From Acanthacorydalis orientalis (Eukaryota > Arthropoda > Insecta > Megaloptera > Corydalidae), in assembly GCA_034766995.1 (NCBI GenBank), contig CM068318.1, forward strand, positions 30,497,103 through 30,561,102: DNA of 64,000 nt, written 5' to 3'. Shown here piece after piece: positions 24,115 to 35,742 of this stretch; positions within the stretch are counted from its first letter, which is position 1, and each line of letters begins with the position of its first letter. Position numbers and translations under genes: made by a program. The notes beneath the pieces were generated by a model, which was not told the DNA's origin, ran no database searches, and worked only from the letters and a program-made list of their open reading frames with translations.

Positions 24115-25310
24115 AATGGTGAAATTCGAAGCCAGTGTTTACTTATTTGTACATATATTTATTTTAATACATATGTGCCATTTTTATCTACCATCTTTCG
24201 CCATCCTTCACGTAGTTTCATAATTCCGTCCACCCAGAACGTGGCATATTTCTAGGCGATGAATTGATCCAGATGGTTTCTCCAGTCTTTCAGTAATGTG
24301 AAGTTTTTTCCAACAAAGGAATTCTGTAGGAACCAGAACAAATGGCAATATGAAGGTGCAAGATCAGGTAAATAAGGCGGGTGAGGTAGGACTTTCAAGT
24401 TAGCCAAATTACACCAATTTCTGAGAAGTCTGCAATTAGACGTGAGGTCTAACGTTCTCTTGGTAGAAAACGATACTCCTCTTATTGGCTGATTCTACAC
24501 GCTTTTGATCAATTTTCGTCTTTAATTGATCCAATTAAGCACAATACTTCCCCGAATTTTCGTTTGATTATTAAGGAAAAGCTCGTAATACAAAAAACCC
24601 TTCCAATCCCATCAGATACACATCTTATTTGGAAGAGACCCTCTTTTGGAGTGGATGACGGAAGCTTATTTCGTTTTCCACAAGACCTTTTTCGATCCAT
24701 ATTATTAAAGACGATCCATTTTTTATCGTCTGTGATTAGTCTTTTCAAAAATGGATTTTGGTTCCTTTTAAGGCGCGAATCACTGATGAAAATTCGTTCC
24801 ATTAAATTTTTTTTAGTTAAATTATGAGGCATCTAAACATCGTAACAATTTATATATCCAAGTGTCTCCAAATGTCTTGCAACACTAATATGAGTCACTT
24901 GCAGTATCTGTACGATGTCCTGTATCGTGTAACATTGATTATTCTTAATAAGTATTGCAATTTTATCATTATCAACAACTGCAGGACTATTGGAATGATT
25001 TTGATCCTCTTTGTTGAATTTTCCATCTCAAAACCGAGCGAACCACTTTCAGACAGTACTACCAACTACAGTACCTTCTCCATTAACGATGGATATCTTT
25101 TTTTGTTGTCACTGCAGCACTCTTTCTTCTCCGGAAATAAAACAGCATCAAATGACGAAAATACACTTTATATTGTTTTATTTTCAATTTTAAATTTAAT
25201 GGATTTAAATTTTACAAAATGGCACTAAAATAACGGTAAAATAAACGTTGAAATATCTTATCAAAATACCACATATGGAGTCATCTCATTAAACCAATCT
25301 GTGTGCAAAA
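24115..25310 (-). mobile_element. mariner, nearly full length, decayed
   Basis: This is the longest mariner in the window, read from about 25310 down to 24115. Pieces in order are ISIVNGEGTVVGSTV followed by KWFARFEMEN (first helix-turn-helix), a second helix-turn-helix region near 24900 (YRTSYRYCK), MPHNLTKKNLMERIFI, RLITDDKKWIVFNNMDRKRS (first catalytic motif; GDEKW has become DDKKW), SSTPKEGL, a segment like FYQENVRPH (second motif, Asp altered), and a tail matching the mariner C terminus near 24200. Stops and frameshifts occur throughout and all catalytic motifs are damaged. A Tc1-like remnant in the opposite orientation lies immediately to the right. Confidence 0.75.
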
Positions 25311-25329
25311 CGGCAATTATTGACATCTA

Positions 25330-25870
25330 TTGGAAAGCGCTACGAACTTTAGTTCCAACCCAAAAAATAAAAGTTTTGTTTTAAACCAAAAGAGTTTCGA
25401 ACAAGGGCGCTATGTTAACAAGCAAAATTCCCGAATCTGGGATTATGAAAATCTGAGAATCATCGTTATGAATGGAGAAAGATATCAAAATATGATAACC
25501 AATTTTTTATGGGCAGAATTAAATTACATTGATCTGGAGAATATGTGGTTCAGTAGGGTGGTATAACAAGTCACACAGCTGGTGAAACAATATTTATCAA
25601 GGATGAAATTTTCTGTTCGCTTTATTTCGAAAAATGGAAACATAAATTGCCTGTCGAGATCCTGCGATTTAACACCGTTGTACTACTACTTTCTTTGGAG
25701 TTGCGTTAAAGGACTGGTGTACACCAATAATCCTAAAACAATTTCCGACCTAAAAAATTAAATCCGAATAGTAATTGGTGAAATAGTCCTAGTTGTGTAG
25801 CAATATTATTAAAAATTTTAACAAAAGAATGGTTTTTTGTAAGAAAACATGCGGTAATCACTTATACGAT
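25330..25870 (+). mobile_element. Tc1/mariner-superfamily transposase remnant (DDE_3-like)
   Basis: The frame at 25370-25566 reads FEQGRYVNKQNSRIWDYEN and, after an apparent internal deletion, ERYQNMITNFLWAEL and IDLENMWF. A broken continuation gives GGITSHTAGETI and FNTVVLLLSLELR. These match the arthropod IS630/Tc1-like family whose proteins read …FSDEA.FHLSGYVN.QN.RIW…, …RY..MI..F…, …WFQQDGA..HTA.., and …PPRSPDLTP.DFFLWG…. The first Asp region and the 5' end are missing. It is distinct from the mariners in the window. Confidence 0.6.
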
Positions 25871-26197
25871 ATAATTTTTCATTTATTAATAGTATATTCT
25901 CCAACTATTATTAGCAATAAAGAAGCTATAAATTTTAGAGCAAATTCTGTGTTTTATTTCAAATAAAAAAATTGCTTATTTATAGGAAAAATCTGTATGT
26001 ATCGTCACTATCTGTATAAATGAGTAAACAAAAATATTAAAGAAAAATCTAAATATTTTCAATTGTAAATTCTTTTCTAATGAGGGAAATTGAAAAAAAT
26101 CACAACCTGGTACTGAAATACCGTATTTATCTTTTTGCAATTAGTTTTATTTTTCATTGTGATTTCCCTACGTTCAACTTTTTTCTCCTATTTCCAG

Positions 26198-26265
26198 TGT
26201 CTTTATCCTCTCACAGATGACCAATTCATCAAAAGAGCTGTTTACAGACGCTTCCAGCTCCTCAT
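26198..26265 (+). CDS. candidate short internal exon, unknown protein
   Basis: A strong polypyrimidine tract and acceptor (TTTTTTCTCCTATTTCCAG, ending at 26197) is followed by 68 bp that are about 43% G+C, then a near-perfect donor GTAAGG at 26266. Two frames are open. One gives CLYPLTDDQFIKRAVYRRFQ followed by LL and two spare bases. The other gives VFILSQMTNSSKELFTDASS. The third contains a stop. Length and phase suit a small internal exon of a gene with long introns. No neighbouring exon is recognisable in the A/T-rich flanks. I do not recognise the protein. A chance match is possible, but the combination of acceptor, donor, open frame and composition is unusual here. Confidence 0.42.
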
Positions 26266-26289
26266 GTAAGGAAAATCACTTATCATCAA

Positions 26290-27150
26290 GGAATTTTTTT
26301 CAGGTTTGGTAATACATAGAATTTTTATCAACATAAAGACGAAAAAAGTGGAACATTTTTTTAATACTTCACAAGTCATATTAAATGCAATATAGAAAAT
26401 TCATGTAAACATTAAAGAACGTTTATTGAGAAATGTAAGCTAGGAAATAAATATAAAAATATACAAAATATCAAGTATATAATGTACATTTAAAAGATGT
26501 GCTGAAAATTTTTCACACACTCATAATTTTTAAAAGATAAAATGTAACAATCTTTGCGCATACACGTTATACACTTTGATTCATCTAGCTAGTTGAATTA
26601 ATCTGATCGTAGATCTAGCACCCTCCAACTTACACTTATCGTCAGCACTGAAGAATAATTTGACAAAAAGGCATCCTAGACAAGTAAATCCTTCACTGAA
26701 AGATTTACTGGAGAAATAAATCTCAAAATTCTTCACTAAATAAATACAAAAACTTGTTAGATGTTACCAGAATTGTAATAACAGCAGTAAAGATAAATAA
26801 ATACACAAGTTTAGAAGATAAATTTTAAAGTTTCTTTTTTTTGGGATTTTACAATATTTCTAGCCAATCAAATGGCGTAGAGCTCCTGTTCTAAAGTTAT
26901 CCGCTATTCATTAGATAAAAATTATAAATAATACTGATCATTTCAATTTTAAATGTATTTATAATTAAATAACTAATACGTTTGAAATATATTAAATATG
27001 TATTTATAACCTTTAAATAATGTTGTACAATAGACAAAAAAGCAATATCTACATTTTGGCAAATTTGAATATTAAAATTTCTCAAAAAAATATTTTACAT
27101 AAAAGTGAATTGTACAATAATATTCTCTAAACAATTTTTGTTTTATTGTA
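26290..27150. other. AT-rich sequence, nothing recognised
   Basis: This would be intron if the 26198-26265 exon is real. The stretch 26560-26660 is slightly G+C-richer without other signal. Confidence 0.4.
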
Positions 27151-27156
27151 TTATTA

Positions 27157-27495
27157 TTAGACTGGTAGAAAAATAATGACGGTTTTTGTTTTCTAAATTC
27201 CAACTTGATTTTTTTTGCAATGAAAATGTAATTCCATCATGTTCATACTAATATAATTTTAAAGTGGATTTTTGGTCTATATTTTGATAACATCGACTTT
27301 GATTTTTTTTATTACTCTTGCTTCAAATTGAGATATTGAGTTTAAGATGGAAAAGAAGCAAATAGGAGCAATTTTTTGTATGAGTTCAAACTGGTTAGTA
27401 AAGAAGCAGAAACTGTTTATAAACTAAACAACGGTTTTGGTGTGGGTACTGTTAAGGAATGTACTTTGCAATTATTTTATCAAAAATTCATCATA
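27157..27495 (+). mobile_element. cecropia-type mariner, 5' end only
   Basis: The left terminus TTAGACTGGTAGAAAAATAA is the same inverted end seen in five other copies in the window. A leader and an initiator segment follow: MEKKQIGAIF, then YEFKLVSKEAETVYKLNN, GFGVGTVKECTLQ. This is the start of the paired-like DNA-binding domain of cecropia-subfamily mariners (the lineage that includes human Hsmar1). The sequence stops matching at about 27495 with no right-hand terminus. A one-base shift separates the initiator from the rest. Confidence 0.72.
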
Positions 27496-27759
27496 TTTAA
27501 TTAAAATACTTTTTGTATATGTGCTCTATATTAGAGTACATCATTAATTTTTATTTGTATCAAATTTTTAAATTTTATTTAAATTTTAGATTATAAAAAA
27601 ATAATTCTTGTGTCCCAAGTTATTATTGGACAGATCATTATTTTGATTCTTTCAATGTTATAGGATATGATAACAGCTTGATAAAAACATCAAATGAGAA
27701 TTATTAGCGCATTTAAACTCTCAATAATAGTGAGCACTATATGAATGATTTTTACATAA

Positions 27760-27767
<8 letters not shown>

Positions 27768-27814
<47 letters not shown>

Positions 27815-27878
27815 ATATTTACATTATTGTTTGAAATTTGTTTTCATATACAAATTTCTATGCATCTATTTTTTGAAA

Positions 27879-27934
<56 letters not shown>
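27768..27934. repeat. two (TA)n tracts
   Basis: TA tracts at 27768-27811 and 27883-27934 separated by about 70 bp. Confidence 0.95.
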
Positions 27935-27940
<6 letters not shown>

Positions 27941-28007
27941 TGTGTATATGATTATAAAATAAGGAAGCCGAATGATTATTACAATGTTATAACCTGTTTA
28001 TTCACAG

Positions 28008-28237
<230 letters not shown>

Positions 28238-28639
28238 CCTTATTTTACAATTTTTATCATTTTCAATACACAGTAGATTTGATAACAAAAGTTTATACAT
28301 TTTACAAATAGAATATATTTTCACTGGATTTTTTTTTTAAATTTTAATTAATATTTTTATTCTCATCTCATTTTTTGAAAAAAATTATAGTGTGATATTT
28401 CGTGGAATTAAATTCGAATTTATTACAAAGTAGTCGATAGTAGATTAAATAAACTTCTCATCTACTACATTTTTTTTATTAAATAAATGTTTTATTATAA
28501 TAGAACTCTCTATTTTATTTAATAATAAAGTACACACTTCCAACGCAAAAAGGTTTATGTCGAATGAATATTTAATGAAATATTCAAAAGAATATATGCG
28601 CCTTTCGTAGTTTTGACGTAACAATACCACCTGCAGATC

Positions 28640-28690
28640 GGTCGACGATAGCGCCACCTACTTCAGATGCTAAACGGTGGCGCCGCTCTG
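28640..28690. promoter_or_regulatory. paired CTCF-like insulator words
   Basis: ATAGCGCCACCT at 28648-28659 is the reverse complement of AGGTGGCGCTAT, the core of the Drosophila CTCF motif. Seventeen bases on, GGTGGCGCC (28676-28684) is a near match in the opposite orientation. The pair lies about 230 bp upstream of a TATA box and a signal-peptide start. Binding is inferred, not shown. Confidence 0.4.
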
Positions 28691-28914
28691 CGGATGCCAC
28701 CGCACCAGTCATACAAATTAAATTTTAATCAATTTACAAAATGGCGCAGAGATGAGAGAGAGTGTATGTAAGCGTTGGATATATCCGAATGAATTGCGAA
28801 TGTGTGTGGGGGCTTGCATGGAGATATGTATGTGTGTGCTTTCCGTTACCGCCAACTTTTGGGTCAATTATAATTTGCAATTCATGCCAATTAAAACGGC
28901 GCGTACTAGTCGCC

Positions 28915-28920
28915 TATAAA
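28915..28920 (+). promoter_or_regulatory. TATA box of candidate promoter
   Basis: TATAAA in a G+C-richer context (CGCCTATAAATTCAG). About 30 bp downstream lies GCTCAATT (around 28948), an initiator-like word, and the first credible ATG is at 28981. The spacing is right for an insect core promoter on the plus strand. Confidence 0.4.
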
Positions 28921-28980
28921 TTCAGTAGTGTGCCGAACTCGGTTAGCTCAATTAATCTCAACCGACGTTGGTTTCGAGGG

Positions 28981-29184
28981 ATGAAATTGTCGATGTTATG
29001 TGCACTAAGCATCGTGACACTAAGTGTGGGGGGACACGTGGGGTGCACTGACACGACGCTGCACTCGATTCAATGTTTTTATTGCGGTCGACTCATTGTT
29101 AAACGTTTAGCTACAATTGGCGAAAGGAAACAATTTATTTCGTGTGGGATTTTTTCGAGTCATTTTTTCGTATTTTCAGATTAA
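28981..29184 (+). CDS. candidate first coding exon, secreted Ly-6/quiver-like protein
   Basis: The ATG at 28981 follows a TATA box and opens a G+C-richer frame. The first 22 residues form a typical signal peptide ([20 protein letters not shown]), followed by [19 protein letters not shown]. The pair C-F-Y-C right after the signal peptide resembles the opening LxCYxC of Ly-6/uPAR three-finger proteins such as insect quiver, boudin and crooked, which are small GPI-anchored proteins acting in septate junctions or channel regulation. The frame stops at 29184; the true exon probably ends earlier at a splice donor I cannot place (GGTCGAC near 29088 is weak). Further exons would lie on the plus strand beyond the microsatellite. 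The alternative is a short unrelated secreted peptide of 67 residues. Confidence 0.42.
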   Translation: MKLSMLCALSIVTLSVGGHVGCTDTTLHSIQCFYCGRLIVKRLATIGERKQFISCGIFSSHFFVFSD

Positions 29185-29229
29185 AGTCATTTTTTTAAAC
29201 CAAAACTTTTACATTCAATTTTGTACTTT

Positions 29230-29242
29230 CTCACATATACAC

Positions 29243-29308
<66 letters not shown>

Positions 29309-29327
29309 CATATATATATATATATAT

Positions 29328-29402
<75 letters not shown>
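29230..29402. repeat. (CATA)n/(TA)n microsatellite
   Basis: About 170 bp of TA units with two short ATTA/ATTTATA breaks. Confidence 0.97.
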
Positions 29403-29404
<2 letters not shown>

Positions 29405-29429
29405 CAATATTGGAAAACATGCTCAAAGA

Positions 29430-30287
29430 ATTAAAAGGTACTGCAATTGAAACTGTAATACTGGTAAATTGATGTACTTAGTATCTCAAATAAGTGACAC
29501 ATTATCATCTACACATTTGGTTCTATCTTATTTTTATATACTCACGAGTTATTGAGAATTTAATTTTAACAAGCATCAAAAAAATATTAAATAAAAAAAG
29601 TGAAGGAAAGTGAAGGAATATTTATATTTCTTAAAAATGTAAAGTAATTTCTAAATCTTAACTTACTTCTAATTAATTTATTTTTTTGAACATTCCTTTA
29701 TTTACATAAGAGAAATATTTTATGCATAAGATTGTAACTGGTTAAAAAAATGTTTTGTTCTATAATATTCCAGATTATTGGGACTATTATCTCTTCAATC
29801 TTACATAAATGGAATGTAGAATATTTAATAAGAGTAATAATCAATATGAAAGTAAAAGATACAGAAACATGGAAGACTGGTAAAACAATTACTATTTAAT
29901 TGTAATTTGTTTCGTTCCGTATACCCGGACTAAAAGTTACGTTCCTTGTCCTTGAGGTTACTATTTTTCTTTTACTTCCATTATCATCTTGCGGTGGATA
30001 TTAATATCTACCTAAATATATCAAAAAACGAAACCGGTAGTAAAATAAAAAAAAAGTGTCCTCACAGATAAAAAATATAACTTTAATTAATATTTATTTC
30101 AACTTATAAGATAATTTTTTGGTGTAATATTTAACATCAACATGGAATTTTATTTACAATTTCAAACCAAAAATAAAAAAATTGAAATAATCATGCTCTT
30201 TATATAAATCATGTTTGCTATTTGACTATGACCAATACCATATGTTGATTACTAGGCCATTATTAGTTAAATATTACTTTTTAAATA
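29430..30287. other. AT-rich sequence, nothing recognised
   Basis: A slightly G+C-richer stretch at 29915-29995 has no coding signal. Otherwise low complexity. Confidence 0.45.
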
Positions 30288-30375
30288 CCAGGGGGCTCCG
30301 CACTTACTCGATACGCTCGCCGACCTCCAGACGACTCCAATCTCACTCACTTTGCTCCCTCTCGTTAAATATTAA
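30288..30375 (-). mobile_element. Helitron-like 3' end
   Basis: On the minus strand the block reads GGTCGGCGAGCGTATCGAGT, then GTGCGGAGCCCCCTGG, and ends just before a T. It shares the GCGAGC…GAGCC core and the CTGG|T terminus with 10200-10275. Remains of a Helitron helicase lie about 200 bp upstream on the same strand, which supports the call. Confidence 0.5.
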
Positions 30376-30571
30376 CAATTTTAAAATGAAAAATGAAAAA
30401 AAATAAAATATATTGTGTAACGAAATTTATTTATTGTTTTTAATGAAACCGTAAAAACAGTGAAATTGAAAAGAAAACTTATTGTAATTTATTGTAAACT
30501 TAATTCTAAAACTTCTGTGTACACGATTCCGTAATTGATTTGTATTCTTCTGTATACTAAAACTTCATAAC

Positions 30572-30760
30572 CTGTTTATAGATACATTTGGAGAGACCAA
30601 CACATAATTGTCTGTGCCCGAATACTGTTTCATTTGAATTGACGAAAATGACGATTCGTAAAACGTCGGAAATTATCGGGAATGTAAATGGTTAATGTGT
30701 TACTTGCAAAGTGTAATGGGAAGAGAGATGTTACGAAGAGGTGGGGTATACAAAAAAAAA
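30572..30760 (-). pseudogene. Helitron Rep/helicase C-terminal remnant
   Basis: On the minus strand one frame reads NETVFGHRQLCVGLSKCIYK. This resembles the last motif of the PIF1-type helicase domain in Helitron transposases (…CF.HGQLYVA.SRV…). A frame upstream (NHLHSR near 30690) could continue it. The sequence is short and heavily decayed. Position and orientation, just upstream of a Helitron-like 3' end, fit the terminal part of one element. Confidence 0.45.
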
Positions 30761-30789
30761 ATGTTTTATGAAAATTTTACGGTGGAATT

Positions 30790-31216
30790 ATTGTTTATAC
30801 ATAAAATAGAAAGATAATAAACAAAGAAATGTGCATACTAGTAATTAATATATAAATAATTAATTTAACATAAAGCTAAAAAAAAATATTATTTTTAAAA
30901 TATATATTCACTTTAAAACATCTTCGTCATTAATTAAAAAAAATTTTTTTTCTAGTTCGATCACTTATAAAAACTATTTTGCATCTCTCGAAAGTGAAAG
31001 TAAGAAATTAAAAGGGTATCATTTTTTCAGTAGAATAAGAATTATTCAAAATAAAAATTACTTGGCCAATAATATTTGATGTTCAAAACGTTTTCCTATG
31101 ATCGAAAAATACCCATTCATAGGTCTAAAACATGTCTCTCTATTTTCTACACCTATTACGAAAAATGAGCGCATATGTATATATATATATATAAATATAT
31201 TATATATATATATATA

Positions 31217-31273
<57 letters not shown>

Positions 31274-32223
31274 AATCGAGAGTAGAAGAAGAAAACATGT
31301 GTTTAGAAACCAATACCTACCTTTTTATACACATCTTAATTTATTTTAACTTAAAAAATAACTACTTGTTTCTTTTAATTAATTTTATTTAAAAACATTC
31401 TAAACGTTTAGGAAATTATTATTTCATGCAGGAAATATAATTTCAGCAGTTTTATTCAATCTATCATTTTAACAAACATATACACTATCAAAAATTAACC
31501 AATGAAATATGAAAGTTTATAAAGAAGCTATTAATTTTTTTTTAGAAAGGCTTTGTATATTATCTTAAATGACATTAAATAATAATACTTAAGTTTGAGT
31601 ATCACATCGTTAACTCTCAGCAAATAAAAAACAATCTATCTAACTAATATTTATTATAATATTGACAAAAATTTTTATGGGATGTGCAAAAACTTTTAAG
31701 ATTTAACTTGCATTAAAAACAGTGATTTGATTAAAAATAAAAACATATTTGGAATTGATGTTCTGTCATATTCATAAATGAATATTTTACTCTTCCACAA
31801 AATAAACATTTTTGTGGTAAAAAATTTTGAATAGTTGATTACTAACAATTTTGATTATAATTTACATGCATTTCGATAAGAACTCCATTACGTTCAGAAT
31901 GCCAAGATACAAAAATAATGAAGACACAGAAAAAGAAGCACTATGATATGAAGAGATTTACGAGTACCTAGCATGAAAATACCTAAAATGCTCAATAATA
32001 AATTGTTGAAAATGTTGTATGGTTGTCCAAGAGTGAAAAATTTATTTGTGAACATTAATTGAACCAAAAAAATATTTTGATTTATTTACTTCCTTAAAAT
32101 TATCATAATATACCAAATAGTATGTATATATATTAAAACATATGTTCTACTTTAAACAGATGAAAGTAAATGTTTATCTGCCAAATAAGTACCTTAAACA
32201 TTTATAACAGCACACTTTACTAG

Positions 32224-32256
<33 letters not shown>

Positions 32257-32380
32257 TGATGCTGTTAACGTCTTCTTTCACCAAGTACATATATTTATAA
32301 ATGTATAATATTAAATTGGTCACAGAAATTCCCACTTAATTCTGAAATTGTTACATGATCATAAACCGCTATCAACATTA
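30790..32380. other. AT-rich sequence with TA tracts
   Basis: TA tracts lie at about 31176-31271 (interrupted) and 32226-32255. No gene or transposon signature is visible. Confidence 0.5.
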
Positions 32381-32384
32381 AAAC

Positions 32385-32690
32385 TAAGTAGCGCGCGGTC
32401 TTTATTCCTGCGACATCGTTAAATTACAATGTATTCGAATGACTTTTGATATCGCTGACCCGATGTGAAGCAATTATTTGTCACATAAATGGCGCCTATT
32501 ACGAGATAATATGACGTCATCATCGTCAAATGTATCTCTAAAAGTAAGCTACCAAACCGACAAGTGAATGTCGACCGCTTCTGGCTTCTGTGTCGTTGTG
32601 TTCGTTTTGAGATGTGGACGAGAGATGGTTAACGCTAAACGATCGTTTATAAATTGGTGTGAGAAGAAAATTACAGGTAGGTTACATCCA
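32385..32690 (+). promoter_or_regulatory. G+C-richer island with palindromic CRE and splice donor
   Basis: A 300-bp island in A/T-rich DNA. It holds TGACGTCA at 32512-32519, the full palindromic cAMP-response element bound by CREB/ATF proteins, plus GGCGCC at 32491 and GCGCGC near 32392. At its plus-strand end TTACAG is followed by GTAGGT at 32677, a good splice donor. A short frame from the ATG at 32624 (MVNAKRSFINWCEKKIT) runs into that donor in frame. This could be a promoter with a first exon on the plus strand. No acceptor partner is identified. Confidence 0.35.
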
Positions 32691-33013
32691 TGTTCGTAGT
32701 GAAAATGGCTTTTAATGTTGCACTATTTAAAAGTCGACTGTAGTAAATAGACAGATACAAATATAGTTCTGTTTCGTTTGGATGAATATCTGCCATATGC
32801 AGAATAATGTATGTAAAATAGTAAAATAACGACAAATAAAGAAGATTTATAAATAAAATAATATAAATTTATCATTAATATTCATTATAAAATGATAATT
32901 GCTTTATATATCAAAGACTACTAAAAAAGGGTTGATAAAAATTAATTATGTGTGAAAATCTTTGCAGATAAAATTATTTTATACATTTATTGTGAAAAAA
33001 GAGCGCGTATATA

Positions 33014-33587
33014 TTAGGTAAGCAGAAAATAATTGCAATTTATGACCTTCAAATTCATATACACTTTTCCCTTTTTTGATTTTCCTAGCTGTTTTAAATT
33101 GTCCAGAACTGCTGGATTACTACCGCCTAACTTTTTTGTAAGCTCTCGAATAATTATGCATGGTTCTTATTCAACTAACTCCTTCAGTTGGTCGTTATGA
33201 ACGAGAGAAGAACACTAACAACTTTCTTAATCTTCAAGGCTCTCGGCCCCAGCACGATATGCTTATAAACACCATTTCACTGTATATTTCTTAACAGTAC
33301 CTACATCAAAAGCATCGTTTAATTTACGAACAGTTTCTGCTGCCTAACCACCCGTTTTGAACTCATACAAAAAATTGCTCTTATTTGCTTCTTTTCCATC
33401 TTTAATTCAATAGCCCAATTTGAAGTAAAATTAATAATAAAACCAAAGTCGATACTATAAAAATACAGACCGAAAATGCACTTTAAAGTGATGTTACATG
33501 AACACGATGAGATGACATTTTTTATTGAAAAATATTAAGGTTAGAATCCAAAAACAAAAACCGAAATTATTTTGTTACCAAGTTAGT
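33014..33587 (-). mobile_element. cecropia-type mariner, catalytic domain deleted (group 3)
   Basis: A 574-bp element with inverted ends TTAGGTAAGCAGAAAATAATTG and …AAATTATTTTGTTACCAAGTTAG next to TA. On the minus strand the initiator region (MEKKQIR…) and paired-like DNA-binding domain are recognisable, with stops. After the second helix-turn-helix the sequence passes directly to the 3' end (QLRKSKKGKSVYEFEGH). The same deletion junction is present in the copies at 41618, 44478 and 59704, so this is a non-autonomous family and not independent deletions. It compares to the relation of human MADE1 to Hsmar1. Confidence 0.78.
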
Positions 33588-33589
33588 AT

Positions 33590-35250
33590 ATATATATATA
33601 TATATATATAAGTCGAGAGATTGATGCTCACAGAAGTCACAAAAGTCCATCTTCATAAGAAATATTGTTCTCATAACAATAATTGTTATTAGATATTATT
33701 TTTACTTTTTAGATATAATATAATCTAAAATTCACGAAAATCATATCAAAAAACTTATTTAAAGTTTCAATTGTCTTTTAAAATTTATTAACAAATAATT
33801 CAACTAGAGGTTATAAGTGTCTTCCTTCTTACATACATGAAAATCCTCTTCTCATCAAGTCTCTCACAACCTTATATAATATTCAAACATTTATTTTAGA
33901 AATTTCTACTTCTTGATTGATTGAGATTATTTCAAATAATTAACAAATAAATAGTACACCATACAATATGTTACTGTGACCAGTAAAGATATTAAAATAT
34001 CTTTAACGAAATATTCAATTTATAGCACCGCGTTCATTAATTTTCTGCATAGCATAAATATAATAAGTTTACTTTTATAAATTTTTTGCGGGCCATTAAT
34101 ATTTTTAAGATGACAAATATATAATAGAGAAAATAATTTCACATATTTGTTAGATTACTGAAGCAAACATTCATTGATATGCTTAATTCCTTCTTCACTT
34201 AATAGGGAAGTTCAGACAAAAAATATCTTGTAAAACATATTTATAGCCTCTCGAGATCGTGAAATTAAATGTTATACTATAAACTTCTTGGGTAAAAGGG
34301 AGTCAGAGCACTATTTACTAAAGTTATAATATCTAAATATGATTTCAATCTAAAATAAAATTCAACTATGTGTACATATTTTATAAAAAAAAATCCTAGT
34401 TATAAAAAAAAGCATTAAGTTTACTGTAACATTATAATAAGAAATTAAATTCCGGGTAAATGGAATAAAATAATTAGCACTTACATTTGAATGTTGGGCG
34501 CCTTTTAAACCAATGTGTACGTATTAAGAAATAAGTAACTATACACAGAAAGAAAATGTAGAACTATTCAGTTAGACATTATTAATAGAAAAAATCGTGC
34601 GAGTCGTTGAACTACTTGTAGATGTTTCAAAAAAGTTCAGTAGATGATTTCTTGTACAACTACTGAAGTGTTTATAGATAATTAGTAGTATTTAAATAAG
34701 TTTCGTGGTAATAGATGTAAAATTTTCCAGATTCAATGAATCTCCTGATAATACTCTTGAAACTATTGTATGAATCTTCAAAATATTTTAAAGAAATTTA
34801 GGTAGATACAATTGCATATCGGCAAATATTTTCGAATGAAACCATTTTTTTGTAAGAAGATCTCAAGATTAGTTTTTCATATTATACTTTTGTATTTTTT
34901 ATATTTTTATTTGATATTTAATTGGTTATAATAAAGATATTCAATCAATATGAAATATAATTTATCTTTCAATATAACATTATTTATATAATACAATATA
35001 TAATCAGAGAAAGAAATAAAAAAAAATAATGTTCGAAAATAAAGATTTTTTTGATAACAAGAAAAAAAATATTCATTTTAAGAAGAATGAATAAGTTTTA
35101 GAATATACGATAAAAAGTAAACGATAAATTGAAAGTTGATGAAAAATTGATATTGAGAAAATCAATTGATATAACTGAAGTCAGTTCGGTCTTTTCAACA
35201 ATTTAAGAAAAATATTGTGCAAGAAGCAATATATCTGTATACATACACAT

Positions 35251-35290
<40 letters not shown>

Positions 35291-35740
35291 TTGTTACAAA
35301 ATAAATAGGTTTTTTGTAGGAAGGATGCATGTGTTATATGCACAATCACCATACGAATCTCTAAATATTGATTTGGTTATTTGTTTTACATTTCACGCTC
35401 TGCTTAACTTTATTGCTTCGCTTCTATAGTAAAATGCGCAACTATTATACCATTCTCTATCTACCTCGTAGGATCTGTATAAACGTTGAATGGAACACAG
35501 TTGAAAATTGTGCACGGGAAAACATAAAGACGATTGATAGTAGCTACTTATTTCTCAAAATAAGAAATCTATTTCATACTTTCAGTGAAATTAATAAAAA
35601 AAAACATTAAGAAAAAAACTTCTAGATAAATTCATAACAAAGATTCCGTTTAATTTTAAACAAGTATTTTCTAGATATTTATATATTTCAAATTATTATA
35701 ATCTCATATGTATGTATATACGAGTATATATATATATATA
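33590..35740. other. AT-rich sequence with one microsatellite
   Basis: A (CA)n(TA)n tract lies at about 35241-35292. An 80-codon plus-strand frame at 35368-35610 begins with a hydrophobic stretch and includes NVEWNTVENCARENIKTI, but it has no recognisable domain, and I rate it as probably chance. Confidence 0.4.
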
Positions 35741-35742
35741 TA

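Noticed and set aside
35368..35610. 80-codon frame with a hydrophobic N terminus
   Set aside because: No recognisable domain or promoter context and it starts in an unfavourable context. Chance is likely in this composition.
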